A stretch of 64,000 nt of DNA from Macrostomum hystrix (taxonomy: Eukaryota > Platyhelminthes > Macrostomidae). The translations under genes were made by a program, and so were the position numbers. The notes under the pieces were generated by a model, which saw only the letters and a program-made list of their open reading frames with translations, was not told the origin of the DNA and made no database searches. The stretch is from the NCBI GenBank assembly GCA_950097015.1, contig CATNEN010000038.1, positions 31,210,501-31,274,500 on the forward strand, in the 5' to 3' direction. Below are positions 10,958 to 23,903 of the stretch, piece by piece; within the stretch, counting starts at the first letter, position 1; each line of letters starts with the position of its first letter.

Positions 10958-11691
10958 TTCTCTCCCCTCAACCTCCTCCGGAGGAGGAGTTTAGCTCGTC
11001 TCTCTCTCTTCTTCTCTAAATATACTAATTTTCACGTGTTGTTTGTCTGTGTGTGTGTGTGTCTGTCAGTTCGACATCTAAATATACTAATTTTCACGTG
11101 TTGTTTGTCTGTGTGTGTGTGTGTCTGTCAGTTCGACATCTCCTCCTAGAATACTGGCAACTCAGCGTTGAAACTTATATGGGAAAATGGGAAATTTTCC
11201 GAGGAAGGCTATAGGCTATTTTAATTCTGAAATTTCAAATTCTATGATCCTCAAAAAAGCAGAAAGGCTATTAAGTAGTATATAGTAGGCAAATGTCCTT
11301 CCCGCTGTGATGAAATTGGCCTCGGTTAAATGAGTTGCGTCAACATTTTGTGCCTATCTGTTTAGTGTATTTTCTCTCCAGTGGAGGGTTGGCAGTCGGT
11401 TTGAAAATGGGGCGGAGAGTTGGCCGTACGCACATTCTAACTGTCCCTGTGTATTGGCGGAGAGAGGGTGCCGCGAGTTATTTCTATTGAGGGGTCTGAT
11501 TTGTTCAATATTGAAGTGCGTACAATGGGCAGGGCAGAGTTGGCTGGGTTAAAATTCAATTGATAAAATTTGCGGGCCTCTCAGTGTAGGCGGAGAAGAA
11601 TGTGCTTACTAAACTGGCTGCCCCTTGCGCTAAAGGCAATGAAATTTCAACTGTGAATTATTATTTTGCTTTTTAACATTTGAAAAGAACT
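10958..11691 (+). repeat. Spacer S1 (short form, duplicated leader)
   Basis: The spacer begins with the palindrome at 10973-10986. The leader from AAATATACTAA through the (TG)n tract to TTCGACATCT is duplicated in tandem here (11017 to about 11141). It ends with the short-form junction ACATTTGAAAAGAACTGAGG. Confidence 0.8.
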
Positions 11692-12513
11692 GAGGCGATT
11701 TGAGATCAGGCAATGGGAGATCAGGCAATGGGAGATCAGGCGATGGGAGATGAAGCGATCAGAGATGAGGCAATGGGAGATCAGGCGACGGGAGATGAGC
11801 CGATGGGAGATCAGGCAATGAGAAATGAGGCGATGGGAGATCAGGCGATAGGAGATGTAGCGACGGGAGATGAGGCGACGGGAGATCAGGCGATGGGAGA
11901 TGAGGCGATGGGAGATTAGGCGATGGGAGATTAGGCGATGGGAGATCAGGCGATAGGAGATGAGGCGATGGGAGATGAGACGATGGGAGATGATGCGATG
12001 GGAGATTAGGCGATGGGAGATGAGGTGATGGGTGATCAGGTGATGGGAGATGAGGCGATGGGAGATGAGGCGATGGGAGATGAAGCGATGGGAGATGAGG
12101 CGATGGGAGATCAGGCAATGGGAGATCAGGCGATTGGAGATTAGGCGATGGGAGATTAGGCGATGGGAAATGAGGCGATGGGAGATTAGGCGATGGGAGA
12201 TGAGGCGATGGGAGATTAGGCGATGGGAGATCAGGCGATAGGAGATGAGGCGATGGGAGATGAGACGATGGGAGATGATGCGATGGGAGATTAGGCGATG
12301 GGAGATGAGGTGATGGGTGATCAGGTGATGGGAGATGAGGCGATGGGAGATGAGGCGATGGGAGATGAAGCGATGGGAGATGAGGCGATGGGAGATCAGG
12401 CGATGGGAGATGAGGCGATGGGAGATGAGGCGATGGGAGATGAGGCGATGGGAGATTAGGCGATGGGAGATCAGGCGATAGGAGATGACGCGATGGGAGA
12501 TCAGGCGATGGGA
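11692..12513 (+). repeat. Array A2 (about 55 copies)
   Basis: A multi-unit block carrying GATGAGACGATGG followed by GATGATGCGATGG recurs 285 bp (19 units) apart, at about 11976 and 12261. The array ends with the GATGACGCGATGGG variant, not the GGGGGAAG variant of A1. Confidence 0.9.
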
Positions 12514-13187
12514 GTTCTCTCCCCTCAACCTCCTCCGGAGGAGGAGTTTAGCTCGTCTCTAAATATACTAATTTTCACGTGTTGTTTGTCTGTGTGTGTG
12601 TCTGTGTGTGTGTGTGTGTGTCAGTTCGACATCTCCTCCTAGAATACTGGCAACTCAGCGTTGAAACTTATATGGGAAAATGGGAAATTTTCCGAGGAAG
12701 GCTATAGGCTATTTTAATTTTGAAATTTCAAATTCTATGATCCTCAAAAAAGCAGAAAGGCTATTAAGTAGTATATAGTAGGCAAATGTCCTTCCCGCTG
12801 TGATGAAATTGGCCTCGGTTAAATGAGTTGCGTCAACATTTTGTGCCTATCTGTTTAGTGTATTTTCTCTCCAGTGGAGGGTTGGCAGTCGGTTTGAAAA
12901 TGGGGCGGAGAGTTGGCCGTACGCACATTCTAACTGTCCCTGTGTATTGGCGGAGAGAGGGTGCCGCGAGTTATTTCTATTGAGGGGTCTGATTTGTTCA
13001 ATATTGAAGTGCGTACAATGGGCAGGGCAGAGTTGGCTGGGTTAAAATTCAATTGATAAAACTAGCGGGCCTCTCAGTGTAGGCGGAGAAGAATGTACTT
13101 ACTAAAAAACTGGCTGCCCTTTGCGCTAAAAGCAATGAAATTTCAACTGTGAATTATTATTTTGCTTTTTAACATTTGAAAAGAACT
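12514..13187 (+). repeat. Spacer S2 (short form, TG-rich leader)
   Basis: Same layout as S1 but with a single leader copy and a long (TG)n run near 12590-12620. It has the short-form junction into A3. Confidence 0.8.
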
Positions 13188-14716
13188 GAGGCGATTTGAG
13201 ATCAGGCAATGGGAGATCAGGCAATGGAAGATCAGGCGATGGGAGATCAGGCGATCGGAGATGAGGCGATGGGAGATCAGGCGACGGGAGATGAGCCGAT
13301 GGGAGATCAGGCGATGGGAGATGAGGCGATGGGAGATGAGGCGATGGGAGATCAGGCGACGGGAGATGAGCCGATGGGAGATCAGGCGATGGGAGATGAG
13401 GCGATGGGAGATCAGGCGATGGGAGATCAGGCGATGGGAGATGTGGCGACGGGAGATGAGGCAATGAGAAATGAGGCGATGGGAGATCAGGCGATAGGAG
13501 ATGTGGCGACGGGAGATCAGGCGATGGGAGATCAGGCGATGGGAGATCAGGCGACGGGAGATGAGCCGATGGGAGATCAGGCGATGGGAGATCAGGCGAT
13601 GGGAGATCAGGCGATGGGAGATGAGCCGATGGGAGATCAGGCGATGGGAGATCAGGCGATGGGAGATCAGGCGATGGGAGATGAGGCGATGGGAGATCAG
13701 GCGATGGGAGATCAGGCGATGGGAGATGTGGCGACGGGAGATGAGGCAATGAGAAATGAGGCGATGGGAGATGAGGCGATAGGAGATGTGGCGACGGGAG
13801 ATGAGGCGATGGGAGATCAGGCGATGGGAGATGAGGCGATGGGAGATGAGGCGATGGGAGATGAGGCGATGGGAGATCAGGCGATAGGAGATGAGGCGAT
13901 GGGAGATGAGACGATGGGAGATGATGCGATGGGAGATTAGGCGATGGGAGATGAGGCGATGGGAGATGAGGCGATGGGAGATGAGGCGATGGGAGATTAG
14001 GCGATGGGAGATCAGGCGATAGGAGATGACGCGATGGGAGATCAGGCGATGGGAGATCAGGCGATGGGAGATGAGGCGATGGGAGATCAGGCGATGGGAG
14101 GTCAGGCGATAGGAGATGTGGCGACGGGAGATCAGGCGATAGGAGATCAGGCGATGGGAGATCAGGCGATAGGAGATGACGCGATGGGAGATCAGGCGAT
14201 GGGAGATCAGGCGATGGGAGATGAGGCGATGGGAGATGAGGCGATGGGAGATGAGGCGATGGGAGATCAGGCGATAGGAGATGAGGCGATGGGAGATGAG
14301 ACGATGGGAGATGATGCGATGGGAGATTAGGCGATGGGAGATGAGGCGATGGGAGATGAGGCGATGGGAGATTAGGCGATGGGAGATCAGGCGATAGGAG
14401 ATGACGCGATGGGAGATCAGGCGATGGGAGATCAGGCGATGGGAGATGAGGCGATGGGAGATCAGGCGATGGGAGGTCAGGCGATAGGAGATGTGGCGAC
14501 GGGAGATGAGGCGATGGGAGATCAGGCGATGGGAGATGAGGCGATGGGAGATGAGGCGATGGGAGATGAGGCGATGGGAGATTAGGCGATGGGAGATCAG
14601 GCGATAGGAGATGACGCGATGGGAGATCAGGCGATGGGAGATCAGGCGATAGGAGATCAGGCGATGGGAGATCAGGCGATAGGAGATGACGCGATGGGAG
14701 ATCAGGCGATGGGAGT
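13188..14716 (+). repeat. Array A3 (about 102 copies, longest)
   Basis: A segment marked by GATGACGCGATGG and GGAGGTCAGGCGATAGG recurs 375 bp (25 units) apart, at about 14026 and 14401. The array is open on the minus strand for 528 codons of an RLISH pentapeptide, which I treat as a consequence of the 15-bp period. Confidence 0.9.
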
Positions 14717-15970
14717 TCTCTCCCCTCAACCTCCTCCGGAGGAGGAGTTTAGCTCGTAAATATACTAATTTTCACGTGTTGTTTGTCTGTCTGTGTGTGT
14801 GTGTGTGTGTCAGTTCGACATCTCCTCCTAGAATACTGGCAACTCAGCGTTGAAACTTATATGGGAAAATGGGAAATTTTCCGAGGAAGGCTATAGGCTA
14901 TTTTAATTCTGAAATTTCAAATTCTATGATCCTCAAAAAAGCAGAAAGGCTATTAAGTAGTATATAGTAGGCAAATGTCCTTCCCGCTGTGATGAAATTG
15001 GCCTCGGTTAAATGAGTTGCGTCAACATTTTGTGCCTATCTGTTTAGTGTATTTTCTCTCCAGTGGAGGGTTGGCAGTCGGTTTGAAAAAAAATGGGGCG
15101 GAGAGGTGGCCGTACGCACAGTCTAACTGCCTCTGTGTATTGGCGGAGAGAGGGTGCCGTTAGTCAGTTCTATTGAGGGGTCTGATTTGTTCAATATTGA
15201 AGTGCGTACAATGGGCAGGGCAGAGTTGGCTGAGTTAAAATTCAATTTATAAAATTAGCGGGCCTCTCAGTGTAGGCGGAGAAGAATGTGCTTACTAAAC
15301 TGGCTGCCCTTTGCAGAAATTTCAACTGAGAATTATTATTTTGCTTTTTTTAGATTTGTGGATAAAATTTGTACTGCTGGAGAGAACTTGAAGTTCTAAA
15401 TCCAGAGATATAAATTTCATTGCTGAATTCTGAAAATTGGGGATGCCAAGGGCAAATAAAGTTTTTATACTTTTGCAATGCTTTCAGCTGAGTGTACAGT
15501 GTCTCGGCGAGATTGCTAAGGAGAGAGAATTCGCCACAATACAGTTTCACACATTCCTATTCTCGAAGGCGGGCTGTTGAATTTTATTTATTGAAATTCG
15601 CACCTCTGACTGAGCGGGGCCCGGAGAACTGGCTGTCGTCAATATTAATGGCTCGGACTTCACCTGTTTTAACGGGTGGGGTTTAATTTAAAGTTGATGG
15701 AGTTCGCGCGATATGATTTCTAGCCCCTCAATCTTATCCGAAAGTTGTCGTCTATTTTAATTCTGAAGATTCTGGGCATGGTAGCTAAAGAAAAATTGGT
15801 CAATTTTGAATTGTTTTCAACAGTTTAGTCGGACAAAAGGCGGTTTACGCACATTGCTACTTTCAGACATCATTAGGTGAGGAGTTTTTGGTTAGTCAGT
15901 TTAGACACTGAGGTCTGAACTCTCTGAATTAAATATAAAATGACTGTACATTCACGCAAGATCGCACTGG
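14717..15970 (+). repeat. Spacer S3 (long form, TG-rich leader)
   Basis: This is the first long-form spacer. After the shared region it continues with a second module (from about 15350, GTGGATAAAATTTGTACTGC, to the array) including a GCTCGGACTTCACCTG segment and ending ACGCAAGATCGCAC. Short frames on both strands of this module are conserved among copies but have no recognisable motif. Confidence 0.8.
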
Positions 15971-16513
15971 GTGATGAGGCGATGAGAGATCAGGCAATGG
16001 GAGATCAGGCGATGGGAGATTAGGCGATGGGAGATCAGACGATGGGAGATGAGGCGATGGGAGATTAGGCGATGGGAGATCAGGCGATAGGAGATGAGGC
16101 GATGGGAGATGAGGCGATGGGAGATCAGGCGATGGGAGATGAGGCGATGGGAGATTAGGCGATGGGAGAACAGGAGATAGGAGATGAGGCGATGGGAGAT
16201 GAGGCGATGGGAGATCAGGCGACGGATGATGAGGCGATGGGAGATCAGGCGATAGGAGATGAGGCGATGGGAGATGAGGCGATGGGAGATGAGGCGATGG
16301 GTGATCAGGCGATAGGAGATGAGGCGATGGGAGATCAGGCGATGGGAGATGTGGCGACGGGAGATGAGGCAATGGGAGATTAGGCGATGGGAGATGAGGC
16401 GATGAGAGATTAGGCGATGGGAGATCAGGCGATGGGAGATCAGGCGATGGGAGATGAGGCGATGGGAGATCAGGCGGGGGAAGATCAGGCGATTGGAGAT
16501 CAGGCGATGGGAG
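15971..16513 (+). repeat. Array A4 (about 36 copies)
   Basis: The array is short and ends with the GCGGGGGAAGATC variant. It contains a GAACAGGAGATAGG variant near 16167 that recurs in A5, suggesting the two arrays share a recent ancestor. Confidence 0.9.
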
Positions 16514-17760
16514 TTCTCTCCCCTCAACCTCCTCCGGAGGAGGAGTTTAGCTCGTAAATATACTAATTTTCACGTGTTGTTTGTCTGTCTGTGTGTGTGT
16601 GTGTCAGTTCGACATCTCCTCCTAGAATACTGGCAACTCAGCGTTGAAACTTATATGGGAAAATGGGAAATTTTCCGAGGAAGGCTATAGGCTATTTTAA
16701 TTCTGAAATTTCAAATTCTATGATCCTCAAAAAAGCAGAAAGGCTATTAAGTAGTATATAGTAGGCAAATGTCCTTCCCGCTGTGATGAAATTGGCCTCG
16801 GTTAAATGAGTTGCGTCAACATTTTGTGCCTATCTGTTCAGTGTATTTTCTCTCCAGTGGAGGGTTGGCAGTCGGTTTGAAAATGGGGCGGAGAGGAGGC
16901 CGTACGCACATTCTAACTGCCTCTGTGTATTGGCGGAGAGAGGGTGCCGCGAGTTATTTCTATTGAGGGGTCTGATTTGTTCAATATTGAAGTGCGTACA
17001 ATGGGCAGGGCAGAGTTGGCTGAGTTAAAATTAAATTTATAAAATTAGCGGGCCTCTCAGTGTAGGTGGAGAAGAATGTGCTTACTAAACTGGCTGCCCT
17101 TTGCAGAAATTTCAACTGAGAATTATTATTTTGCTTTTTTTAAGATTTGTGGATAAAATTTGTACTGCTGGAGAGAACTTGAAGTTCTAAATCCAGAGAT
17201 ATAAATTTCATTGCTGAATTCCGAAAATTGGGGATGCCAAGGGCAAATAAAGTTTTTATACTTTTGCAATGCTTTCAGCTGAGTGTACAGTGTCTCGGCG
17301 AGATTGCTAAGGAGAGAGAATTCGCCACAATACAGTTTCACACATTCCTATTCTCGAAGGCGGGCTGTTGAATTTTATTTATTGAAATTCGCACCTCTGA
17401 CTGAGCGGGGCCCGGAGAACTGGCTGTCGTCAATATTAATGGCTCGGACTTCACCTGTTTTAACGGGTGGGGTTTAATTTAAAGTTGATGGAGTTCGCGC
17501 GATATGATTTCTAGCCCCTCAATCTTATCCGAAAGTTGTCGTCTATTTTAATTCTGAAGATTCTGGGCATGGTAGCTAAAGAAAAATTGGTCAATTTTGA
17601 ATTGTTTTCAACAGTTAAGTTGGACAAAAGGCGGTTTACGCACATTGCTACTTTCAGACATCATTGGGTGAGGAGTTTTTGGTTAGTCAGTTTGGACACT
17701 GAGGTCTGAACTCTCTGAATTGAATAAAAATGTCTGTACATTCACGCAAGATCGCACGGG
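16514..17760 (+). repeat. Spacer S4 (long form, TG-rich leader)
   Basis: Nearly identical to S3 over the long module, including the ACGCAAGATCGCAC junction. The S3-A4 and S4-A5 modules look like a recent duplication. Confidence 0.8.
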
Positions 17761-18979
17761 GTGATGAGGCGATGGGAGATCAGGCAATGGGAGATCAGGC
17801 GATGGGAGATTAGGCGATGGGAGATCAGGTGATGGGAGATGAGGCGATGGGAGATTAGGCGATGGGAGAACAGGAGATAGGAGATGAGGCGATGGGAGAT
17901 GAGGCGATGGGAGATCAGGCGATGGGAGATGAGGCGATGGGAGAACAGGCGATGGGAGATGAGGCGATGGGAGATCAGGCGATGGGAGATGAGGCAATGG
18001 GAGATAAGGCGATGGGAGATGAGGCGATGGGAGATCAGGCGATGGGAGATTAGGCGATAGGAGATGAGGCGATGGGAGATCAGGCGATAGGAGTTGAGGC
18101 GATGGGAGATCAGGCGATGGGATATGTGGCGACGGGAGATGAGGCAATGGGAGATGAGGCGATGGGAGATGAGGCGATGGGAAATCAGGCGATGGGAGAT
18201 GAGGCGACGGGAGATGAGGCAATAGGAGATGAGGCGATGGGAGATCAGGCGATAGGAGATGAGGCGATGGGAGATGAGGCGATGGGAGATGAGGCAATAG
18301 GAGATGAGGCGATGGGACATCAGGCGATAGGAGATGAGGCGATGGGAGATGAGGCGATGGGAGATCAGGCGATGAGAGATCAGGCGATGGTAGATGAGGC
18401 GATGAAAGATAAGGCGATGGGAGATCAGGCGACGGGAGATGAGGGGATGGGAGATCAGGCGATGGGAGATCAGGCGATGGGAGATCAGGCGATGGGAGAT
18501 CAGGCGATGGGAGATGTGGCGATGGGAGATGAGGTGATGGGTGATCAGGTGAAGGGAGATGAGGCGATGGGAGATGAGGCGATGAAAGATAAGGCGATGG
18601 GAGATCAGGCGACGGGAGATCAGGCGATGGGAGATGTGGCGACGGGAGATGAGGCAATGGGAGATTAGGCGATGGGAGATCAGGCAATGGGAGATCTGGC
18701 GATGGGAGATCAGGCGATAGGAGATCAGGCGATGGGAGATGAGGCGATAGGAGATCTGGCGATGGGAGATCAGGCAATAGGAGATCAGGCGATGGGAGAT
18801 GAGGCGATGGGAGATGAGACGGTGGGAGATCAGGCGGGGGAAGATCAGGCGAAGGGAGATTAGGCGATGGGAGATCAGGCAATGGGAGATCAGGCGATGG
18901 GAGATGAGGCGATGGGAGATGAGGTGATGGGTGATCAGGTGAAGGGAGATGAGGCGATTGGAGATCAGGCGATGGGAGT
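17761..18979 (+). repeat. Array A5 (about 81 copies)
   Basis: This array has unusually diverse units, including GATGAAAGATAAGG, GGTGATCAGGTGAAGGG and GATATGTGG. It shares the GAACAGGAGATAGG marker with A4. Confidence 0.9.
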
Positions 18980-20153
18980 TCTCTCCCCTCAACCTCCTCC
19001 GGAGGAGGAGTTTAGCTCGAAATATACTAATTTTCACGTGTTGTTTGTCTGTGTGTGTGTGTGTCTGTGTGTCAGTTCGACATCTCCTCCTAGAATACTG
19101 GCAACTCAGCGTTGAAACTTATATGGGAAAATGGGAAATTTTCCGAGGAAGGCTATAGGCTATTTTAATTCTGAAATTTCAAATTCTATGATCCTCAAAA
19201 AAGCAGAAAGGCTATTAAGTAGTATATAGTAGGCAAATGTCCTTCCCGCTGTGATGAAATTGGCCTCGGTTAAATGAGTTGCGTCAACATTTTGTGCCTA
19301 TCTGTTTAGTGTATTTTCTCTCCAGTGGAGGGTTGGCAGTCGGTTTGAAAATGGGGCGGAGAGTTGGCCGTACGCACATTCTAACTGTCCCTGTGTATTG
19401 GCGGAGAGAGGGTGCCGCGAGTTATTTCTATTGAGGGGTCTGATTTGTTCAATATTGAAGTGCGTACAATGGGCAGGGCAGAGTTGGCTGGGTTAAAATT
19501 CAATTTATAAAATTAGCGGGCCTCTCAGTGTAGCCGGAGAAGAATGTGCTTACTAAACTGGCTGCCTTTTGCAGAAATTTCAACTGAGAATTATTATTTT
19601 GCTTTTTTAAGATTTGTGGATAAAATTTGTACTGCTGGAGAGAACTTGAAGTTCTAAATCCAGAGATATAAATTTCATTGCTGAATTCCGAAAATTGGGG
19701 ATGCCAAGGGCAAATAAAGTTTTTATACTTTTGCAATGCTTTCAGCTGAGTGTACAGTGTCTCCGCTAGATTGCTAAGGAGAGAGAATTCGCCACAATAC
19801 AGTTTCACACATTCCTATTCTCGAAGGCGGGCTGTTGAATTTTATTTATTGAAATTCGCACCTCTGACTGAGCGGGGCCCGGAGAACTGGCTGTCGTCAA
19901 TATTAATGGCTCGGACTTCATCTGTTTTAACGGGTGGGGTTTAATTTAAAGTTGATGGAGTTCGCGCGATATGATTTCTAGCCCCTCAATCTTATCCGAA
20001 AGTTGTCGTCTATTTTAATTCTGAAGATTCTGGGCATGGTAGCTAAAGAAAAATTGGTCAATTTTGAATTGTTTTCAACAGTTTAGTCGGACAAAAGGCG
20101 GTTTACGCACATTGCTACTTCCAGACATCATTGGGTGAGGAGTTTTTGGTTAG
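18980..20153 (+). repeat. Spacer S5 (long form, alternative junction)
   Basis: Long module as in S3/S4, but it joins the array directly at GAGTTTTTGGTTAGATGAGG and lacks the terminal segment that ends ACGCAAGATCGCAC. Confidence 0.8.
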
Positions 20154-21279
20154 ATGAGGCGATGGGAGATGTGGCGACGGGAGATGAGGCAATGGGAGTT
20201 TAGGCGATGAGAGATGAGGCGATGGGAGATGAGGCGATGGGAGATGAGGCGATGGGAGATGAGGCGATGAAAGATGAGGCGATGGGAGATGAGGCGATGG
20301 GAGATCAGGCGACGGGAGATGAGGGGATGGGAGATCAGGCGATGGGAGATGTGGCGACGGGAGATGAGGGGATGGGAGATCAGGCGATGGGAGATGAGGG
20401 GATGGGAGATCAGGCGATGGGAGATCAGGCGATGGGAGATCAGGCGATGGGAGATGTGGCGACGGGAGATGAGGTGATGGGTGATCAGGTGAAGGGAGAT
20501 GAGGCGATGGGAGATAAGGCGATGGGAGATGAGGCGATGGGAGATGAGGCAATAGGAGATGAGGCGATGGGACATCAGGCGATAGGAGATGAGGCGATGG
20601 GAGATGAGGCGATGGGAGATGAGACGGTGGGAGATCAGGCGGGGGAAGATCAGGCGAGGGGAGATCAGGCGATGGGAGATCAGGCGATGGGAGATCGGGC
20701 GATGGGAGATGAGGCGATGGGAGATCAGGCGATGGGAGATGAGGGGATGGGAGATCAGGCGATAGGAGATGAGGCGATGGGAGATGAGGTGATGGGAGAT
20801 GAGACAGTGGGAGATCAGGCGGGGGAAGATCAGGCGATGGGAGATCAGGCGATGGGAGATGAGGCGATGGGAGATTAGGCGATGGGAGATCAGGCGATAG
20901 GAGATGAGGCGATGGGAGATGAGACGATGGGAGATGATGCGATGGGAGATTAGGCGATGGGAGATGAGGTGATGGGTGATCAGGTGATGGGAGATGAGGC
21001 GATGGGAGTTGAAGCGATGGGAGATGAGGCGATGGGAGATCAGGCGATGGGAGATCAGGCGATGGGAGATCAGGCGATGGGAGATGAGGGGATGGGAGAT
21101 CAGGCGACGGGAGATGAGGCGATGGGAGATGAGGCGATGGGAGATGAGGCGATGGGAGATGAGGCGATGGGAGATGAGGCGATGGGAGATGAGGCGATGG
21201 GAGATTAGGCGATGGGAGATTAGGCGATGGGAGATCAGGCGATAGGAGATGACGCGATGGGAGATCAGGCGATGGGAGT
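20154..21279 (+). repeat. Array A6 (about 75 copies)
   Basis: It carries both the GCGGGGGAAGATC variant internally (two places) and the GATGACGCGATGGG variant at its end, so it looks like a recombinant of the two array families. The following junction reads CTCTCCTCTC where most read CTCTCCCCTC; A12 shares this change. Confidence 0.9.
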
Positions 21280-21342
21280 TCTCTCCTCTCAACCTCCTCC
21301 GGAGGAGGAGTTTAGCTCGTAAATATACTAAAATTCACGTGT

Positions 21343-21389
<47 letters not shown>

Positions 21390-22470
21390 TGGTTATCTCC
21401 TCCTAGAATACTGACAAGTCAACTTTGAAACTTATATGGGAAAATGGGAAATTTTCCTGGTCAGGCTATAGGCTATTTTAATTCTGAAATTTCAAATTCT
21501 ATGATCCTCAAAAAAGCAGAAAGGCTATTAAGTAGTATATAGTAGGCAAATGTCCTTCCCGCTGTGATGAAATTGGCCTCGGTTAAATGAGTTGCGTCAA
21601 CATTTTGTGCCTATCTGTTTAGTGTATTTTCTCTCCAGTGGAGGGTTGGCAGTCGGTTTGAAAAAAAATACGGCGGAGAGGTGGCCGTACGCACATTCTA
21701 ACTGCCTCTGTGTATTGGCGGAGAGAGGGTGCCGTTAGTCAGTTCTATTGAGGGGTCTGATTTGTTCAATATTGAAGTGCGTACAATGGGCAGGGCAGAG
21801 TTGGCTGGGTTAAAATTCAATTGATAAAATTTGCGGGCCTCTCAGTGTAGGCGGAGAAGAATGTGCTTACTAAACTGGCTGCCTTTTGCAGAAATTTCAA
21901 CTGAGAATTATTATTTTGCTTTTTTAAGATTTGTGGATAAAATTTGTACTGCTGGAGAGAACTTGAAGTTCTAAATCCAGAGATATAAATTTCATTGCTG
22001 AATTCCGAAAATTGGGGATGCCAAGGGCAAATAAAGTTTTTATACTTTTGCAATGCTTTCAGCTGAGTGTACAGTGTCTCGGCGAGATTGCTAAGGAGAG
22101 AGAATTCGCCACAATACAGTTTCACACATTCCTATTCTCGAAGGCGGGCTGTTGAATTTTATTTATTGAAATTCGCACCTCTGACTGAGCGGGGCCCGGA
22201 GAACTGGCTGTCGTCAAAATTAATGGCTCGGACTTCACCTGTTTTAACGGGTGGGGTTTAATTTAAAGTTGATGGAGTTCGCGCGATATGATTTCTAGCC
22301 CCTCAATCTTATCCGAAAGTTGTCGTCTATTTTAATTCTGAAGATTCTGGGCATGGTAGCTAAAGAAAAATTGGTCAATTTTGAATTGTTTTCAACAGTT
22401 TAGTCGGACAAAAGGCGGTTTACGCACATTGCTACTTTCAGACATCATTGGGTGAGGAGTTTTTGGTTAG
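21280..22470 (+). repeat. Spacer S6 (long form, first TCTG-rich leader)
   Basis: The leader switches from (TG)n/TTCGACATCT to a (TCTG)n tract followed by TTGGTTATCTCC; all later full-length spacers keep this leader. The body is the long form with the S5-type junction. Confidence 0.8.
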
Positions 22471-23250
22471 ATGAGGCGATGGGAGATGTGGCGATGGGAG
22501 ATCAGGCGACGGGAGATGAGCGGATGGGAGATCAGGCGATGGGAGATGTGGCGACGGGAGATGAGGGGATGGGAGATTAGGCGATGGGAGATCAGGCAAT
22601 GGGAGATCTGGCGATGGGAGATCAGGCGATAGGAGATCAGGCGATGGGAGATGAGGCGATAAGAGATGAGACGGTGGGAGATCAGGCGGGGGAAGATCAG
22701 GCGATGGGAGATTAGGCGATGGGAGATGAGGCGATGGGAGATGAGGTGAAGGGAGATGAGGCGATGGGAGATGAGGCAATAGGAGATGAGGCGATGGGAG
22801 ATCAGGCGATAGGAGATCAGGCGATGGGAGATGAGGCGATGGGAGATGAGACGGTGGGAGATCAGGCGGGGGAAGATCAGGCGATGGGAGATTAGGCGAT
22901 GGGAGATCAGGCAATGGGAGATCTGGCGATGGGAGATCAGGCGATAGGAGATCAGGCGATGGGAGATGAGGCGATGGGAGATGAGACGGTGGGAGATCAG
23001 GCGGGGGAAGATCAGGCGATGGGAGATCAGGCGATGGGAGATCAGGCGATGGGAGATGAGGCGATGGGAGATGAGACGGTGGGAGATCAGGCGGGGGAAG
23101 ATCAGGCGATGGGAGATTAGGCGATGGGAGATCAGGCAATGGGAGATCTGGCGATGGGAGATCAGGCGATAGGAGATCAGGCGATGGGAGATGAGGCGGT
23201 GGGAGATCAGGCGGGGGAAGATCAGGCGATTGGAGATCAGGCGATGGGAG
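22471..23250 (+). repeat. Array A7 (about 52 copies)
   Basis: A block with GATCTGGCGATGG, GATGAGACGGTGG and GCGGGGGAAGATC is repeated several times, giving a higher-order repeat within the array. Confidence 0.9.
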
Positions 23251-23903
23251 TTCTCTCCCCTCAACCTCCTCCGGAGGAGGAGTTTAGCTCGTCGTAAATA
23301 TACTAAAATTCACGTGTTGTTTGTCTGTCTGTCTGTCTGTCTGTTGGTTATCTCCTCCTAGAATACTGACAAGTCAACTTTGAAACTTATATGGGAAAAT
23401 GGGAAATTTTCCTGGTCAGGCTATAGGCTATTTTAATTCTGAAATTTCAAATTCTAAGATCCTCAAAAAAGCAGAAAAATGATTTCGTAACCTTCTCTGG
23501 ACACTTTTTTCTTTTGAGCTGAGAAAACTGGAGTCGGTAAAAGTGGTTGCGCTATCATTTCGGCCTATCTGTTCAGTGTATTTTCTCTCCAGTGGAGGGT
23601 TGGCAGTCGGTTTGAAAATGGGGCGGAGAGGTGGCCGTACGCACATTCTAACTGTCCCTGTGTATTGGCGGAGAGGGTGCCGCGAGTTATTTCTATTGAG
23701 GGGTCTGATTTGTTCAATATTGAAGTGCGTACAATGGGCAGGGCAGAGTTGGCTGGGTTAAAATATAATTTTTTAATTTGCGGGCCTCTCAGTGTAGGCG
23801 GAGAAGAATTTACTTACTAAAAAACTGGCTGCCCTTTGCGCTAAAGGCAATGAAATTTTAACTGTGAATTTTGCTTTTGCTTTTTAACATTTGAAAAGAA
23901 CTG
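23251..23903 (+). repeat. Spacer S7 (short form, variant body)
   Basis: It has the TCTG leader and a different body segment (AAATGATTTCGTAACCTTCT in place of the AAGTAGTATATAG region). This body occurs in S7, S8 and S11 only. Confidence 0.8.
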
